The notes under the pieces: generated by a model | Seen by the model: the letters and a program-made list of their open reading frames with translations, nothing else | Told to the model about the DNA's origin: nothing | Database searches by the model: none | In this document: piece by piece, positions 1 through 7,970 of the stretch | Numbering within the stretch: the stretch's first letter is position 1 | How the letters are laid out: the number at the start of each line of letters is the position of its first letter | From: an uncultured Lachnospiraceae bacterium | Lineage (GTDB): Bacteria; Bacillota; Clostridia; Lachnospirales; Lachnospiraceae | Direction of reading: 5' to 3' | DNA length: 64,000 bases | Assembly: GCA_948470335.1 (NCBI GenBank) | Contig: CAOKOL010000002.1 | Span: 120,926-184,925, forward strand | Program-made: the position numbers and the translations under genes

Positions 1-321
1 ATCCGCCCGGCCGCCAAAGTACCCCGACAAAACCCCAAGCACCGTGCCCAGGGCAAAAATAATCAGGACGACGGAGAACGCCGCAGTCAGACTGGTACGG
101 GTTCCGTAGATCACACGGGTAAAAATATCCCGCCCCAGTTTATCCGTACCGAATATATGATCCCCGCCCGGAGGCTGCAAAGCATCTTTCAGAACGGCGG
201 CGGCAGGATCCACGCCTCCGGTCACCACAGGGGCAAATACAGCCGCAAGGATAATCAGAACCGCAAGGAACGCGAAAAGACAGAAAGACAGGTTTTTCTT
301 TACAAAGCTTTTGTTATTCAC
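1..321 (-). CDS. ABC transporter permease, DppC/NikC type (partial, N-terminal part)
   Basis: N-terminal 107 codons of an inner-membrane permease of the dipeptide/nickel (PepT) ABC family; the rest lies beyond the left edge. The reading begins with a basic stretch, one hydrophobic segment, then the family motif DKLGRDIFTRVIYGTRTS that precedes the permease core. I chose a GTG start whose bases overlap the TGA stop of the upstream permease (GTGA, 4-nt overlap), which indicates translational coupling. It is the third visible gene of a leftward operon (lipoprotein, DppB-like, DppC-like) behind a cobalamin riboswitch. The substrate cannot be read from the permease itself; cobalt or a corrinoid precursor is inferred from the riboswitch. 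Confidence 0.88.
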   Translation of the reverse strand, partial: MNNKSFVKKNLSFCLFAFLAVLIILAAVFAPVVTGGVDPAAAVLKDALQPPGGDHIFGTDKLGRDIFTRVIYGTRTSLTAAFSVVLIIFALGTVLGVLSGYFGGRAD

Positions 322-1259
322 CTGACGCCTCCTCTCATTCTCGGGTCAACATAGTTATAGGAAATATCCACGGCCAGATTGACCAGCATATAGATCAGGG
401 AAATCCAAAGGACATAGCCCTGAATCAGCGGATAATCATAGGCGGTGATGGCCGCAACCGCCAGGCTGCCCATGCCGGGATAAGAAAAAATCACCTCCAC
501 CACGGCGGTGCCGCCAAGCAGAGAGCCTAAAGACAGACCCAGCATGGTAATCAGCGGCAGCAGGGAATTGGGAAACACATTCTGCCACAGTATCCGCCAC
601 TCTTTCACGCCCCTGGCCCTTGCGCCGATCACATAATCCTGATTCAGCTCCTCCAGAATCGCCGTGCGCACCTGCCGGGTATACTTGGCCGACATGGCAA
701 AAGCCAGCGTAACGGAGGGCAGGATCAGGCTCTTAAAATCGCCTCCCGATGAAACCACCGGCAGCAGCCGGAGCCTGACGCAGAAAATCAGCATCAAAAG
801 CAGTCCGACCCAGAAGTTGGGCATGGACACACCGAAAAACGTAATACCACGGAGGACGTAATCCACGATGCTGTTTTTATGGGTCGCCTGAGCCATACCG
901 ATGGGAACCGCCGCAAAAAGCATCAGAAACATTGATAAAATCGACAGCTTTAGCGTGGGCCACAGACGTTCTAAAAGCAGAGCCGCCACCGGCTTGTGAT
1001 AAGCGTAGGAGGTGCCAAAGTCGCCCCTTAAACAGTTTTTCAGCCAGTCAAAATACTGTATTGGCATCGGGCGGTTTAAGCCCATGGCCTCCCGGGTCTC
1101 CTGAATCATCTCCTCGTTTGGCATCATGCCCGCCGCCGCGTACATGGCGGTCACCGGATCGCCGGGCGCCAGATAGGTAATCATAAAGGTCAGAAAACTG
1201 ATGCCCGCAGCCACAAGGACAATCTGGAGCAGCCGTTTTCCCAATTGTTTCGCGCTCAA
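318..1259 (-). CDS. ABC transporter permease, DppB/NikB type
   Basis: Polytopic membrane permease of 313 residues, normal length for DppB/NikB. It has an N-terminal membrane segment followed by the AxxxPGDP motif typical of this subunit, and an EAA-like loop (RARGVKEWRILWQNVFPN, about residues 205-225) that contacts the ATPase. The start is TTG, set by a perfect AGGAGG seven bases upstream; no better ATG exists nearby. It lies about 60 bp downstream of the substrate-binding lipoprotein and overlaps the next permease by 4 nt. The C-terminal DPRMRGG motif is characteristic of the family. No ATPase gene is visible; it would lie beyond the left edge. Confidence 0.93.
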   Translation of the reverse strand: MSAKQLGKRLLQIVLVAAGISFLTFMITYLAPGDPVTAMYAAAGMMPNEEMIQETREAMGLNRPMPIQYFDWLKNCLRGDFGTSYAYHKPVAALLLERLWPTLKLSILSMFLMLFAAVPIGMAQATHKNSIVDYVLRGITFFGVSMPNFWVGLLLMLIFCVRLRLLPVVSSGGDFKSLILPSVTLAFAMSAKYTRQVRTAILEELNQDYVIGARARGVKEWRILWQNVFPNSLLPLITMLGLSLGSLLGGTAVVEVIFSYPGMGSLAVAAITAYDYPLIQGYVLWISLIYMLVNLAVDISYNYVDPRMRGGVR

Positions 1260-1318
1260 GGGGATTCCTCCTAAATCAAGATGTTATATAATACCGCAAC
1301 AGTCCTGGACTATCTCCG

Positions 1319-3028
1319 TCATGAACCGGAGGAAACGGGATACATATCGGTGGTAATCCAGTAATAGTCGGCCGTATTGATGGCAGCACCGCCCACAGTG
1401 GCGTTTCTGGAAATCATGGAACTGTTATAATATCCATGAACAACGGCCACGGCGTCATCAATTAAAATCTGCTGCATCTTCTGCACGATCTCCCGGCGGG
1501 CATCCTCATCAAAGGTAACCGCCAGTTCGTTAAACAGCTTATCGTATTCCTCATTTTTGTATCCGCAGTAATCAGCGCCGGAGGCAGAACACCAGGCAGC
1601 CAGGTACTGGGTAGGATCACCGGTACCCACAGTCGTCCAGTTAGAGCCGTTTAAGTCAAAATCGCCGGACTGATAGCTGTCCCACTGACGGGCGGAATCA
1701 GCAATCTCCAGTTCGACGCCGATACCGACAACATTTAACTGCTGCTGGATTGCCTCGGCAAAATCATTCAGGCAGCGGTTCGGGTATGTAACATATTTCA
1801 GAACTACCTCCTGACCGTCAAGTTCCCGGATGCCGTCGCCGTTGGTATCCACGATTCCCGCGTCGTCCAGCAGCTTCTTAGCCGCCTCAGGATCAAAAGG
1901 ATAAGGATCTGTCAGATTTTCATAGCCATAATCCAGGTTAGAGGGCAGTACGGAGTAACCTGCGGTATACAGACCGCCCACGGTTGTGGAACACATCGTA
2001 TCGTCATCCAGTGACATCAGTATCGCTTCCCGCAGCGTTTTATTGGAAAGCAGCCTGCCTTCCGACATATTCATATGAGCCAGGCCGGTACGGACGCCGT
2101 TCGCAATCGTAACGGTAAATTCCGGGTTTGCCTGCAGATCACGCAGATCGCTGATATTGGTCACGTTTTCAGCCAGATCAAGCTGACCGGACTGCAGCGC
2201 CATAGCCTTTGCGGTGGCATCGCCCATATACAGCAGCTCAATGGAAGAAAAAGGAACCTCTCCGCCCCAGTAATGCTCATTGGCCACCATCGTATAGCCC
2301 ACTTCCTCCCGGAAATTCGTGGCAACATAAGGACCGGTGCCAATCGGTCCATGGTCATAATCAGCGGTATGTTCCACGTCCAGAACCGCCATGGTGGGAT
2401 ACGCCAGATTTTTGGTAAGATCCACATAGGGGGTAACTGTTTTTACGGTTAAGCTGCCGGCGGCATTGTCCGCGGCCAGCTCGGCCTCAAATTCCAAAAA
2501 TGTCTGAGGAGCGGCCGAACCGTTGGGACCTTCTTCCTTCAAACGTTCAAAACAGGCTTTCACAGCCTCGGGAGTCAGATCACAGCCGTCAGAGAACTTT
2601 ACATTGTCACGGATATGGAACACCCACTCGGTATGGGCATCATTGACCGTATATTCGTCACAAAGCCAGTTGACCACATTCATGGAATTATCAAACCGGA
2701 ACAGGCACTCGCTGACGCCGTAACGGGAGGCGTTCCATCCGGTATTCGTCTCTCTGGCCGGATCAAGACCACCGGCGCCGTAATTCTGAATCCCAAAAGT
2801 CATAGTACTTTCGCCGGAGATATCCTTCTCTCCCTGATGGGGTTCCTGGTTCACCTCGCTTTCCCGGTTGGCCGCGGATGTTTCCCCGGAGGCAGCCGCA
2901 GTGGCAGCGGAAGTATCTCTGCCGGAATCCTTACCCGATCCGCCGCCGCAGCCGGCCAATGTGCCGGCCATCAGCAAAAACGACAGTATCAGAGCAGCGC
3001 GTTTCCGAATCTTTTTCATGTTCTTCAT
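1319..3028 (-). CDS. Substrate-binding lipoprotein of peptide/nickel ABC transporter (SBP family 5)
   Basis: A 569-residue extracytoplasmic solute-binding protein anchored as a lipoprotein. The N-terminus is basic and hydrophobic and ends in a lipobox (LAGC near residue 27), followed by a Ser/Gly/Glu-rich linker. The mature part has the family-5 pattern, including HTEWVFHIRDNVKFSDG and the later DPEAAKKLLDDAG. It is the first gene after a cobalamin riboswitch and intrinsic terminator, so expression should fall when B12 is plentiful. Members of this family bind peptides, nickel or cobalt chelates; uptake of cobalt or a B12 precursor is the inference here. ATG at 3019 is an alternative start three codons in. 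Confidence 0.9.
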   Translation of the reverse strand: MKNMKKIRKRAALILSFLLMAGTLAGCGGGSGKDSGRDTSAATAAASGETSAANRESEVNQEPHQGEKDISGESTMTFGIQNYGAGGLDPARETNTGWNASRYGVSECLFRFDNSMNVVNWLCDEYTVNDAHTEWVFHIRDNVKFSDGCDLTPEAVKACFERLKEEGPNGSAAPQTFLEFEAELAADNAAGSLTVKTVTPYVDLTKNLAYPTMAVLDVEHTADYDHGPIGTGPYVATNFREEVGYTMVANEHYWGGEVPFSSIELLYMGDATAKAMALQSGQLDLAENVTNISDLRDLQANPEFTVTIANGVRTGLAHMNMSEGRLLSNKTLREAILMSLDDDTMCSTTVGGLYTAGYSVLPSNLDYGYENLTDPYPFDPEAAKKLLDDAGIVDTNGDGIRELDGQEVVLKYVTYPNRCLNDFAEAIQQQLNVVGIGVELEIADSARQWDSYQSGDFDLNGSNWTTVGTGDPTQYLAAWCSASGADYCGYKNEEYDKLFNELAVTFDEDARREIVQKMQQILIDDAVAVVHGYYNSSMISRNATVGGAAINTADYYWITTDMYPVSSGS

Positions 3029-3173
3029 CTTCCTTCATCCTTAAATTTTTCATATCCGGCCGGCCAGACAAGTCGATACCCGCTCCGCCCTGCTGCGTGA
3101 AACCTGTCCGATGAAGCCGCCGCCCACATATTACACTTAGCGAGGTTCTTTCGAGCTTAGCGTAATAACGTAC

Positions 3174-3202
3174 AAAAAAGACCGCAACACATCGTTACGG
3201 TC
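3174..3202 (-). terminator. Intrinsic terminator of the cobalamin-riboswitch expression platform
   Basis: On the minus strand a 9-bp stem (GACCGTAAC pairing with GTTGCGGTC, one G-U pair, five-base loop GATGT) is followed directly by six T. It lies between the riboswitch aptamer and the lipoprotein gene, about 150 bp upstream of the start codon. This is the layout of a transcription-terminating riboswitch. Confidence 0.8.
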
Positions 3203-3304
3203 AATCAAAGGGACACCGGTAAAACATCGTTTTCCGGACACATCATCAGGAATACTGCGCAGACAAACCGATGAGCTTTCCTATCTTCCGTAAGAATCTC
3301 AACA

Positions 3305-3475
3305 TACAGAGGAATCAGCAGGTCTCCTGACTTATGTTCAACGCTTGCCGCGCCTTCCCGGAGGGTTTCACGCCCCAGTGGTCTTATGCGGCTCGCTCAC
3401 AATTACAGTGACGGGATCGTCCCGGACTTGCACCGGGTTCCCTTTCAATCCATAGCGGAACTCATTCCCACAGCA
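3305..3475 (-). promoter_or_regulatory. Cobalamin (B12) riboswitch
   Basis: Read on the minus strand, the segment contains the conserved aptamer core in order: GGGAACCCGGTGCAAGTCC, then CCCGTCACTGTAAT, then GACCACTGG, and finally the B12 box AGTCAGGAGACCTGC. The 3' end is followed by a terminator hairpin about 100 bp downstream. A TATAAT box lies upstream at 3564-3569 with no good -35 box. The target is the ABC transporter operon running off the left edge. The aptamer assignment is direct motif recognition; OFF-switch behaviour is inferred from the terminator. Confidence 0.95.
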
Positions 3476-3741
3476 ACAACAGCCGAAATATTAACTTTTC
3501 TACAAAATAACATTTTTTTCGAGATTTGTCCATACTTTTTACCCATTCACCATATTCCAATTCATTATATACTCTGAAAAAAATTGTTCTATATTTTGAA
3601 AACCCTTAAGAAATCCGGCATCAGACACAGTCAGATACCGCAGATCAAAGAGGGTTATTCCATCTTGTTATATATTACGGCGCCGGAAGGAATCCGAAAA
3701 GCAGATGAATAAATCCGCCTTTTGACACTTTCATCTTTCGA

Positions 3742-4560
3742 TTACACAAACCGGAACGGTATATGAAACTCCGCTTCCTTCACCAAAATCTCCGCCCTCA
3801 GCTTTTCCCGCAGATAGCCGGCCATATGAGGGATAAAAATATGCTCCAGCCCATAATGCCCGGCATCAATCACCGTCAGCCCGCAGGCGGCCGCGTCGAT
3901 TCCCTCATGGTGGCCGATATCGCCGGTAATCAGCACCTGGGCTCCCGCATCAATGGCCGGTAAAATCATGGATTTTCCCGAACCCGGCGATACGGCGATC
4001 CGGTCAATCAAATCCGGTTCCCCGGAGATACAACCGTTTCCCGGCGCCGCCGGAAATACCTGGACTGCCGGCAGCCGGAACTGTTCCTTCACTATGGCGC
4101 ACAGCCGCTCCAGTGTTACCGGCTCCGCCAACTGTCCCACCTTTCCGATTCCGCAGGGCGGTTCCCCCTCCTCATTGACAGGCTCCAAAGGCATCCCGCC
4201 TTTTATCCCCAGCAGCTTCGCCGCCCGGTCCGCCATACAGCCCGGCGCGCTGTCGTAGCTGGTGTGCATGGCATAATAGCTGATTCCATGCTCAATCATG
4301 GTTAAAATCCGATTGCCCACAAAATCTTCGTCATTCACCTTTTTTACCGGGCTGAACAGCAGCGGATGATGAGTCAGCAGCAGATTGCAGCCGCTGTCGA
4401 TGGCTCCCTGAATTACCGCTTCCGTAGCGTCCAGGCCCACATAAATACCCGTGACCTCCCGATCTTTTCTCCCCACCAAAAGCCCCACATTATCCCAGTT
4501 CATGGCCAGCTTCCTGGGAACCAGACGTTCTAGTATCTCTATAACTTCTTGTACTTTCAT
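3742..4560 (-). CDS. Nif3-like dinuclear metal-centre protein
   Basis: A 272-residue member of the Nif3/DUF34 family, cytoplasmic toroidal proteins with two metals per subunit and unsettled biochemical role. Recognisable parts are the N-terminal MNWDNVGLLVG, the metal-binding LLTHHPLLFSP (about residues 60-75), and the C-terminal ITGDIGHHEG. I start it at the ATG preceded by AAGGAA (spacing six) and not at a longer in-frame extension that runs into the upstream pseudogene. In Clostridia nif3 usually follows trmK directly; here a broken two-gene cassette separates them, and the gene probably still depends on the dgt-dnaG-rpoD-trmK transcript. Confidence 0.93.
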   Translation of the reverse strand: MKVQEVIEILERLVPRKLAMNWDNVGLLVGRKDREVTGIYVGLDATEAVIQGAIDSGCNLLLTHHPLLFSPVKKVNDEDFVGNRILTMIEHGISYYAMHTSYDSAPGCMADRAAKLLGIKGGMPLEPVNEEGEPPCGIGKVGQLAEPVTLERLCAIVKEQFRLPAVQVFPAAPGNGCISGEPDLIDRIAVSPGSGKSMILPAIDAGAQVLITGDIGHHEGIDAAACGLTVIDAGHYGLEHIFIPHMAGYLREKLRAEILVKEAEFHIPFRFV

Positions 4561-4588
4561 AATATTCCTTATAAACTCCTTCCCCGCT

Positions 4589-5793
4589 TTATTTTGCCAA
4601 GAGCGATAAAACTTTAGGCCTTGCCCCCTGTTTATACTTAAATCCAAGTGCAAATCTTATAATCTCAGGGAAATAATATTTTTTTTCTGACATAACAAAG
4701 TATCCCTGATTTTCTAACCTGGCAATTTCTTCTCCTGTCAAACTCAATTTATCCAGTGTAAGAGGCAGTTCCTTTTCTTCGTCAGGCATATCCTCAAATT
4801 TCCATATCCCTCGGAATCATTGTCAACAATAATTTAGAATTATGATGCCCACCGGCTACTTTCCGCCATATTTCTTCCAAAATAAGATTTGTACCTTTTA
4901 TAGACTGCATTGACGTTGAAGAAATAAAATATTTCTGGACACGGGGATCAAATAAAAACGGCGCTGAAAATTCGGTAATTCCCGCTCTTAAATCAACTAA
5001 AACCATATCTGTTTTTAATACGGCGCCTAATCTTGAGAGAAATTCCATGATAATATATTTGTCTTTCTGTACGGCAATCACCTTCTCGGGACTAGAATAA
5101 ATATTCATCATCTGGTCCTTTTGTCTGTAAACCGGCAGAAAATAATGTTCAACTTCTAATTTTTCTGTTTCAATTTTAATAACATTTGTTTCCACAAGCT
5201 TTGCGACACTCTGGGTAAAATTATCGTCTACAGTATTAAAATGAAGTAATTCCAATAGATCCAAATAACTGATTTTTTCAGCATTTTGCCCTTGCCCCAA
5301 CATCCATGTTAATCCTGGTGCCTCCAAATCCGCATCAATAATTAATAATTTTTTTGATTTCCATAAATCTCAGATATTTCACGTGCCAATGATATCAAAG
5401 AGAGGGTCCTTCCCACTCCTCCTTTATAAGAATGAAAAGCCACAACCGCATTGCCCTGTAAAATACCTTTTTTTATCTGCCCCTCATCCTTTGTATAGAT
5501 ATCTTTAAATAATGGTGATTTTATATATTCCGGTTTATCCGACTCATCACCTTCTTCATAAATAATATCTAACCACTTTTGATCAAATTCAATCATAATT
5601 CTTCCATTATGATACAGATTCCCAAATATTTTTTTTAATACTTTTTCATTTTCATCTTTATCATTTTTCTTCGGATCAATATTTATGACGATTTCATCAC
5701 TATAAACATCTATTCTATTCCACCACGCAGGCCATAAATTTATTTTTTTTTCAGTTCAACTTCAGCATCATACCATGTAAATAACCGCACCAC
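4589..5793 (-). pseudogene. KGGVGRT-motif ParA/MinD-like ATPase, broken by three frameshifts
   Basis: Four reading-frame pieces line up into one protein of about 400 residues. They are an N-terminal piece from GTG at 5793 (AGGTGA site upstream), a piece carrying the Walker A variant YKGGVGRT, a piece beginning LLIIDADLEAPGLTWM and containing VLVDLRAGITEFSAP, and a C-terminal piece ending PKVLSLLAK. The breaks lie in an A9 run near 5742-5750, an A7 run near 5346-5352, and near 4797. The first two each need one extra base or a -1 shift; the third needs the opposite or a 2-base change. The intact family (KGGVGR-motif variant AAA ATPase) is a SIMIBI P-loop group often found with defence or conflict genes. 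It sits inside a conserved housekeeping operon, so I read it as an inserted, decayed accessory cassette. Homopolymer sequencing error is the alternative. Confidence 0.75.
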
Positions 5794-5800
5794 AAATCAC

Positions 5801-5970
5801 CTATAGCCTTTCATGAATCCATTCTGCTATTTTTATCAACGTTTTTTCTGCTTTATCCTCATCTTCTTTATCAGACACGGCAGCGCCATACCTCCATAAT
5901 TCGTTAAACTGTTTTGCAGTAACAGAACCGTCTCTTTCAATTCTCTTCTTGTAACATTAATCCTGCCCAT
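5801..5970 (-). pseudogene. Small helical partner of the KGGVGRT ATPase, frameshifted
   Basis: From ATG at 5970 the frame reads MGRINVT. After a shift equivalent to one missing A near 5951 it continues as a coherent 50-residue helical, acidic-basic peptide with RDGSVTAKQFNELWRYG and ending KIAEWIHERL. The stop lies about 8 bp before the GTG of the ATPase pseudogene, so the two formed a unit. I do not recognise the family. The unshifted frame gives only an unrelated short basic peptide. Confidence 0.5.
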
Positions 5971-5987
5971 TTTCTATTGTCCTGCCT

Positions 5988-6737
5988 TTATCTCATCCAT
6001 AGAAAAGCTCTTTCAATCAGCGCAATCTCATCTTCCACTTCCTTTTTTCTTGCCTGCCGCCCCAAACTTCCGGAATCGTTTTCATCCTCGGCATTGTCAA
6101 GTCTGTCCAATACCTTCCGGTATTTCTGCCTTTCCTGTTCGAGAAACACTTTTAACACAGGATCTTTCCGCTCCAGCAGGCATTTCCCGTATTTCCATTC
6201 CAGGCGTTTTCTTTCACTGACACAAAATGTTCCGTCTCCTATGTATCCGCCCGCAGACCGGGCGCAGATCACCGTATAATATTTCCCGTCCTCCTCCGTC
6301 ATGGCATCATCTTCAATGACAAACCCATTCCGCTCCAGAAATGCCCGCACTGACCAGATCTCCGACTGGGGAGACAAAATCAGCCGCTTCATCCTGCGGG
6401 CTGTTTCCAGCCCTTCCGTCAATATCCGCACAATCAGCGGGCCGCCCATGCCTGCGATAATCACCGTATCCGCTTCTTCACCGGACAAAGCCGACAAGCC
6501 GTCACCCAGCCGAACCTGGATCCGGCCTGACAGGCCGCAAGCCGCAATATGGGCCTTTGCCCGTTCCAAAGGCCCCTGGTTCACATCCATGGCAATTCCG
6601 CCTGCTGCCACCCCCTCCTGAACCAGCCAGATGGGGACGTATCCGTGATCCGTCCCCACATCCGCAACCAGGGCGCCCGGTTCCACAAAAGAAGCTACCA
6701 GCTTCAAGCGTTTTGACAGTTCTATTTTTTTACCCAT
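5988..6737 (-). CDS. trmK: tRNA (adenine(22)-N(1))-methyltransferase TrmK
   Basis: SAM-dependent class I methyltransferase of 249 residues that methylates N1 of A22 in tRNA. Motif I is VADVGTDHGYVPIWL near residue 25, followed by GGIAMDVNQGPLERA, and the catalytic region AGMGGPLIVRIL near residue 95; the order and length match TrmK. It begins 4 bp after the rpoD stop in the dgt-dnaG-rpoD-trmK operon, the usual position in Firmicutes. A C-terminal charged helical tail (residues 190-240) is typical of the family. Cytoplasmic. Confidence 0.94.
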   Translation of the reverse strand: MGKKIELSKRLKLVASFVEPGALVADVGTDHGYVPIWLVQEGVAAGGIAMDVNQGPLERAKAHIAACGLSGRIQVRLGDGLSALSGEEADTVIIAGMGGPLIVRILTEGLETARRMKRLILSPQSEIWSVRAFLERNGFVIEDDAMTEEDGKYYTVICARSAGGYIGDGTFCVSERKRLEWKYGKCLLERKDPVLKVFLEQERQKYRKVLDRLDNAEDENDSGSLGRQARKKEVEDEIALIERAFLWMR

Positions 6738-6740
6738 TTC

Positions 6741-7838
6741 CTACTCCAGAAAATCTTTCAGCTTCTTACTCCTGCTGGGATGCCGCAGTTTCCTGAGCGC
6801 CTTTGCCTCGATCTGGCGAATCCGTTCTCTGGTCACGTTAAAATCCCGGCCCACTTCCTCCAACGTTCTCGCCTTTCCGTCGTACAGCCCAAACCGGAGA
6901 CAGAGCACCCGCTGTTCCCTGCTGCTTAACGTATCCAGCACCTCCGATAACTGCTCCCGCAAAAGCTGATAGGTGGCGGCCTCCACCGGCACCTGCACCT
7001 GGCTGTCCTGAATAAAATCCGACAGATGGCTGTCTTCTTCCTCGCCCACCGGCGTTTCCAGTGAAACCGGTTCCTGAGAAATTTTCAGAATCTCCTTCAC
7101 CCGTTCCTCCGGCATTTCCAGCCGTCCTGCCAGTTCCCCGGTGGTAGGCTCCCGGCCGATTTCCTGCACCATCTGGCGGGACGTGCGGATCAGCTTATTG
7201 ATCGTCTCCACCATATGAACCGGAATGCGGATGGTGCGGGCCTGGTCGGCAATGGCTCTGGTAATGGACTGCTTGATCCACCAGGTCGCGTAAGTGCTGA
7301 ACTTATAGCCCTTGCGGTAATCAAACTTGTCCACCGCTTTCATCAATCCCAGATTCCCCTCCTGAATCAGATCCAGAAGCTGCATCCCTCTGCCCATATA
7401 ATGTTTGGCGATGCTGACCACCAGGCGCAGGTTGCTCTCCGCCAGCTCCTTTTTCGCCAGCTCGTCTCCGGCCTCAATCCGTCTGGCCAGGCTGATCTCC
7501 TCGTCATAGCTTAAAAGCTGCACCTTGCCGATCTCTTTCAGATACATTTTCACCGGATCGTCCATTTTAGAACGCTCCGCCTCCAAAACCGTATCTTCCG
7601 GATTTCCGGCAAGTCCCATCTCCAGTTCCATTTCCGTTTTCAATGTGTCTTCACCATTTACAAGCTGCACTTTATGCTCCTCCAGACATTCTAATATTTT
7701 CTCGAATGCCTCGGCATCCAGTTCCTCTCGCTCGAAGAAATCAATCATTTCTCCATAGTCCAGTACATTGTTTTTCTCTTTTGCACTGTCCAGAAGCTGT
7801 TTCAGGCTCTGGCTCCATTCTCTGGCTTTCTGACTCAT
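6741..7838 (-). CDS. rpoD: RNA polymerase primary sigma factor (SigA/RpoD)
   Basis: Housekeeping sigma-70 factor, 365 residues from the ATG preceded by GGAGG; an upstream in-frame extension is ignored. A short region 1.1 is followed by [11 protein letters not shown] (region 1.2), the core-binding and -10 recognition block with [19 protein letters not shown] (2.3-2.4), region 3 with [12 protein letters not shown], and the region 4 helix-turn-helix with [20 protein letters not shown]. This is the compact clostridial form without a large non-conserved insert. It follows dnaG after a 130-bp spacer containing two strong hairpins, possibly an RNA-processing site that separates dnaG from rpoD expression. 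Confidence 0.97.
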   Translation of the reverse strand: MSQKAREWSQSLKQLLDSAKEKNNVLDYGEMIDFFEREELDAEAFEKILECLEEHKVQLVNGEDTLKTEMELEMGLAGNPEDTVLEAERSKMDDPVKMYLKEIGKVQLLSYDEEISLARRIEAGDELAKKELAESNLRLVVSIAKHYMGRGMQLLDLIQEGNLGLMKAVDKFDYRKGYKFSTYATWWIKQSITRAIADQARTIRIPVHMVETINKLIRTSRQMVQEIGREPTTGELAGRLEMPEERVKEILKISQEPVSLETPVGEEEDSHLSDFIQDSQVQVPVEAATYQLLREQLSEVLDTLSSREQRVLCLRFGLYDGKARTLEEVGRDFNVTRERIRQIEAKALRKLRHPSRSKKLKDFLE

Positions 7839-7888
7839 AAATGGCCGACCTCCTCCGGGCAAAAATCACCGCCAGCTTTTACGGACGT

Positions 7889-7940
7889 GTCCTTTCAAAA
7901 GGACGTCATATGACACCGCACGCAGCGGCGGCCATATGAC
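7889..7940 (-). other. Pair of hairpins in the dnaG-rpoD spacer
   Basis: Two inverted repeats sit side by side. At 7905-7940, GTCATATG pairs with CATATGAC, extended by an inner 4-bp GC stem. At 7889-7904, GTCCTTT pairs with AAAGGAC with a two-base loop. No T-tract follows either on the minus strand, so simple termination is unlikely; RNA processing or mRNA protection is inferred from the position between dnaG and rpoD. Confidence 0.6.
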
Positions 7941-7970
7941 ATCATTTCACTCTATAACTTGAGTTTATCC

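Noticed and set aside
3386..3577. Rightward ORF through the 3,386-3,577 stretch
   Set aside because: It lies over the cobalamin riboswitch aptamer on the other strand and has no ribosome site.
5342..5352. Programmed -1 frameshift in the KGGVGRT ATPase at A-AAA-AAT
   Set aside because: The heptamer fits, but at least two more breaks in the same gene and one in its partner point to decay or error.
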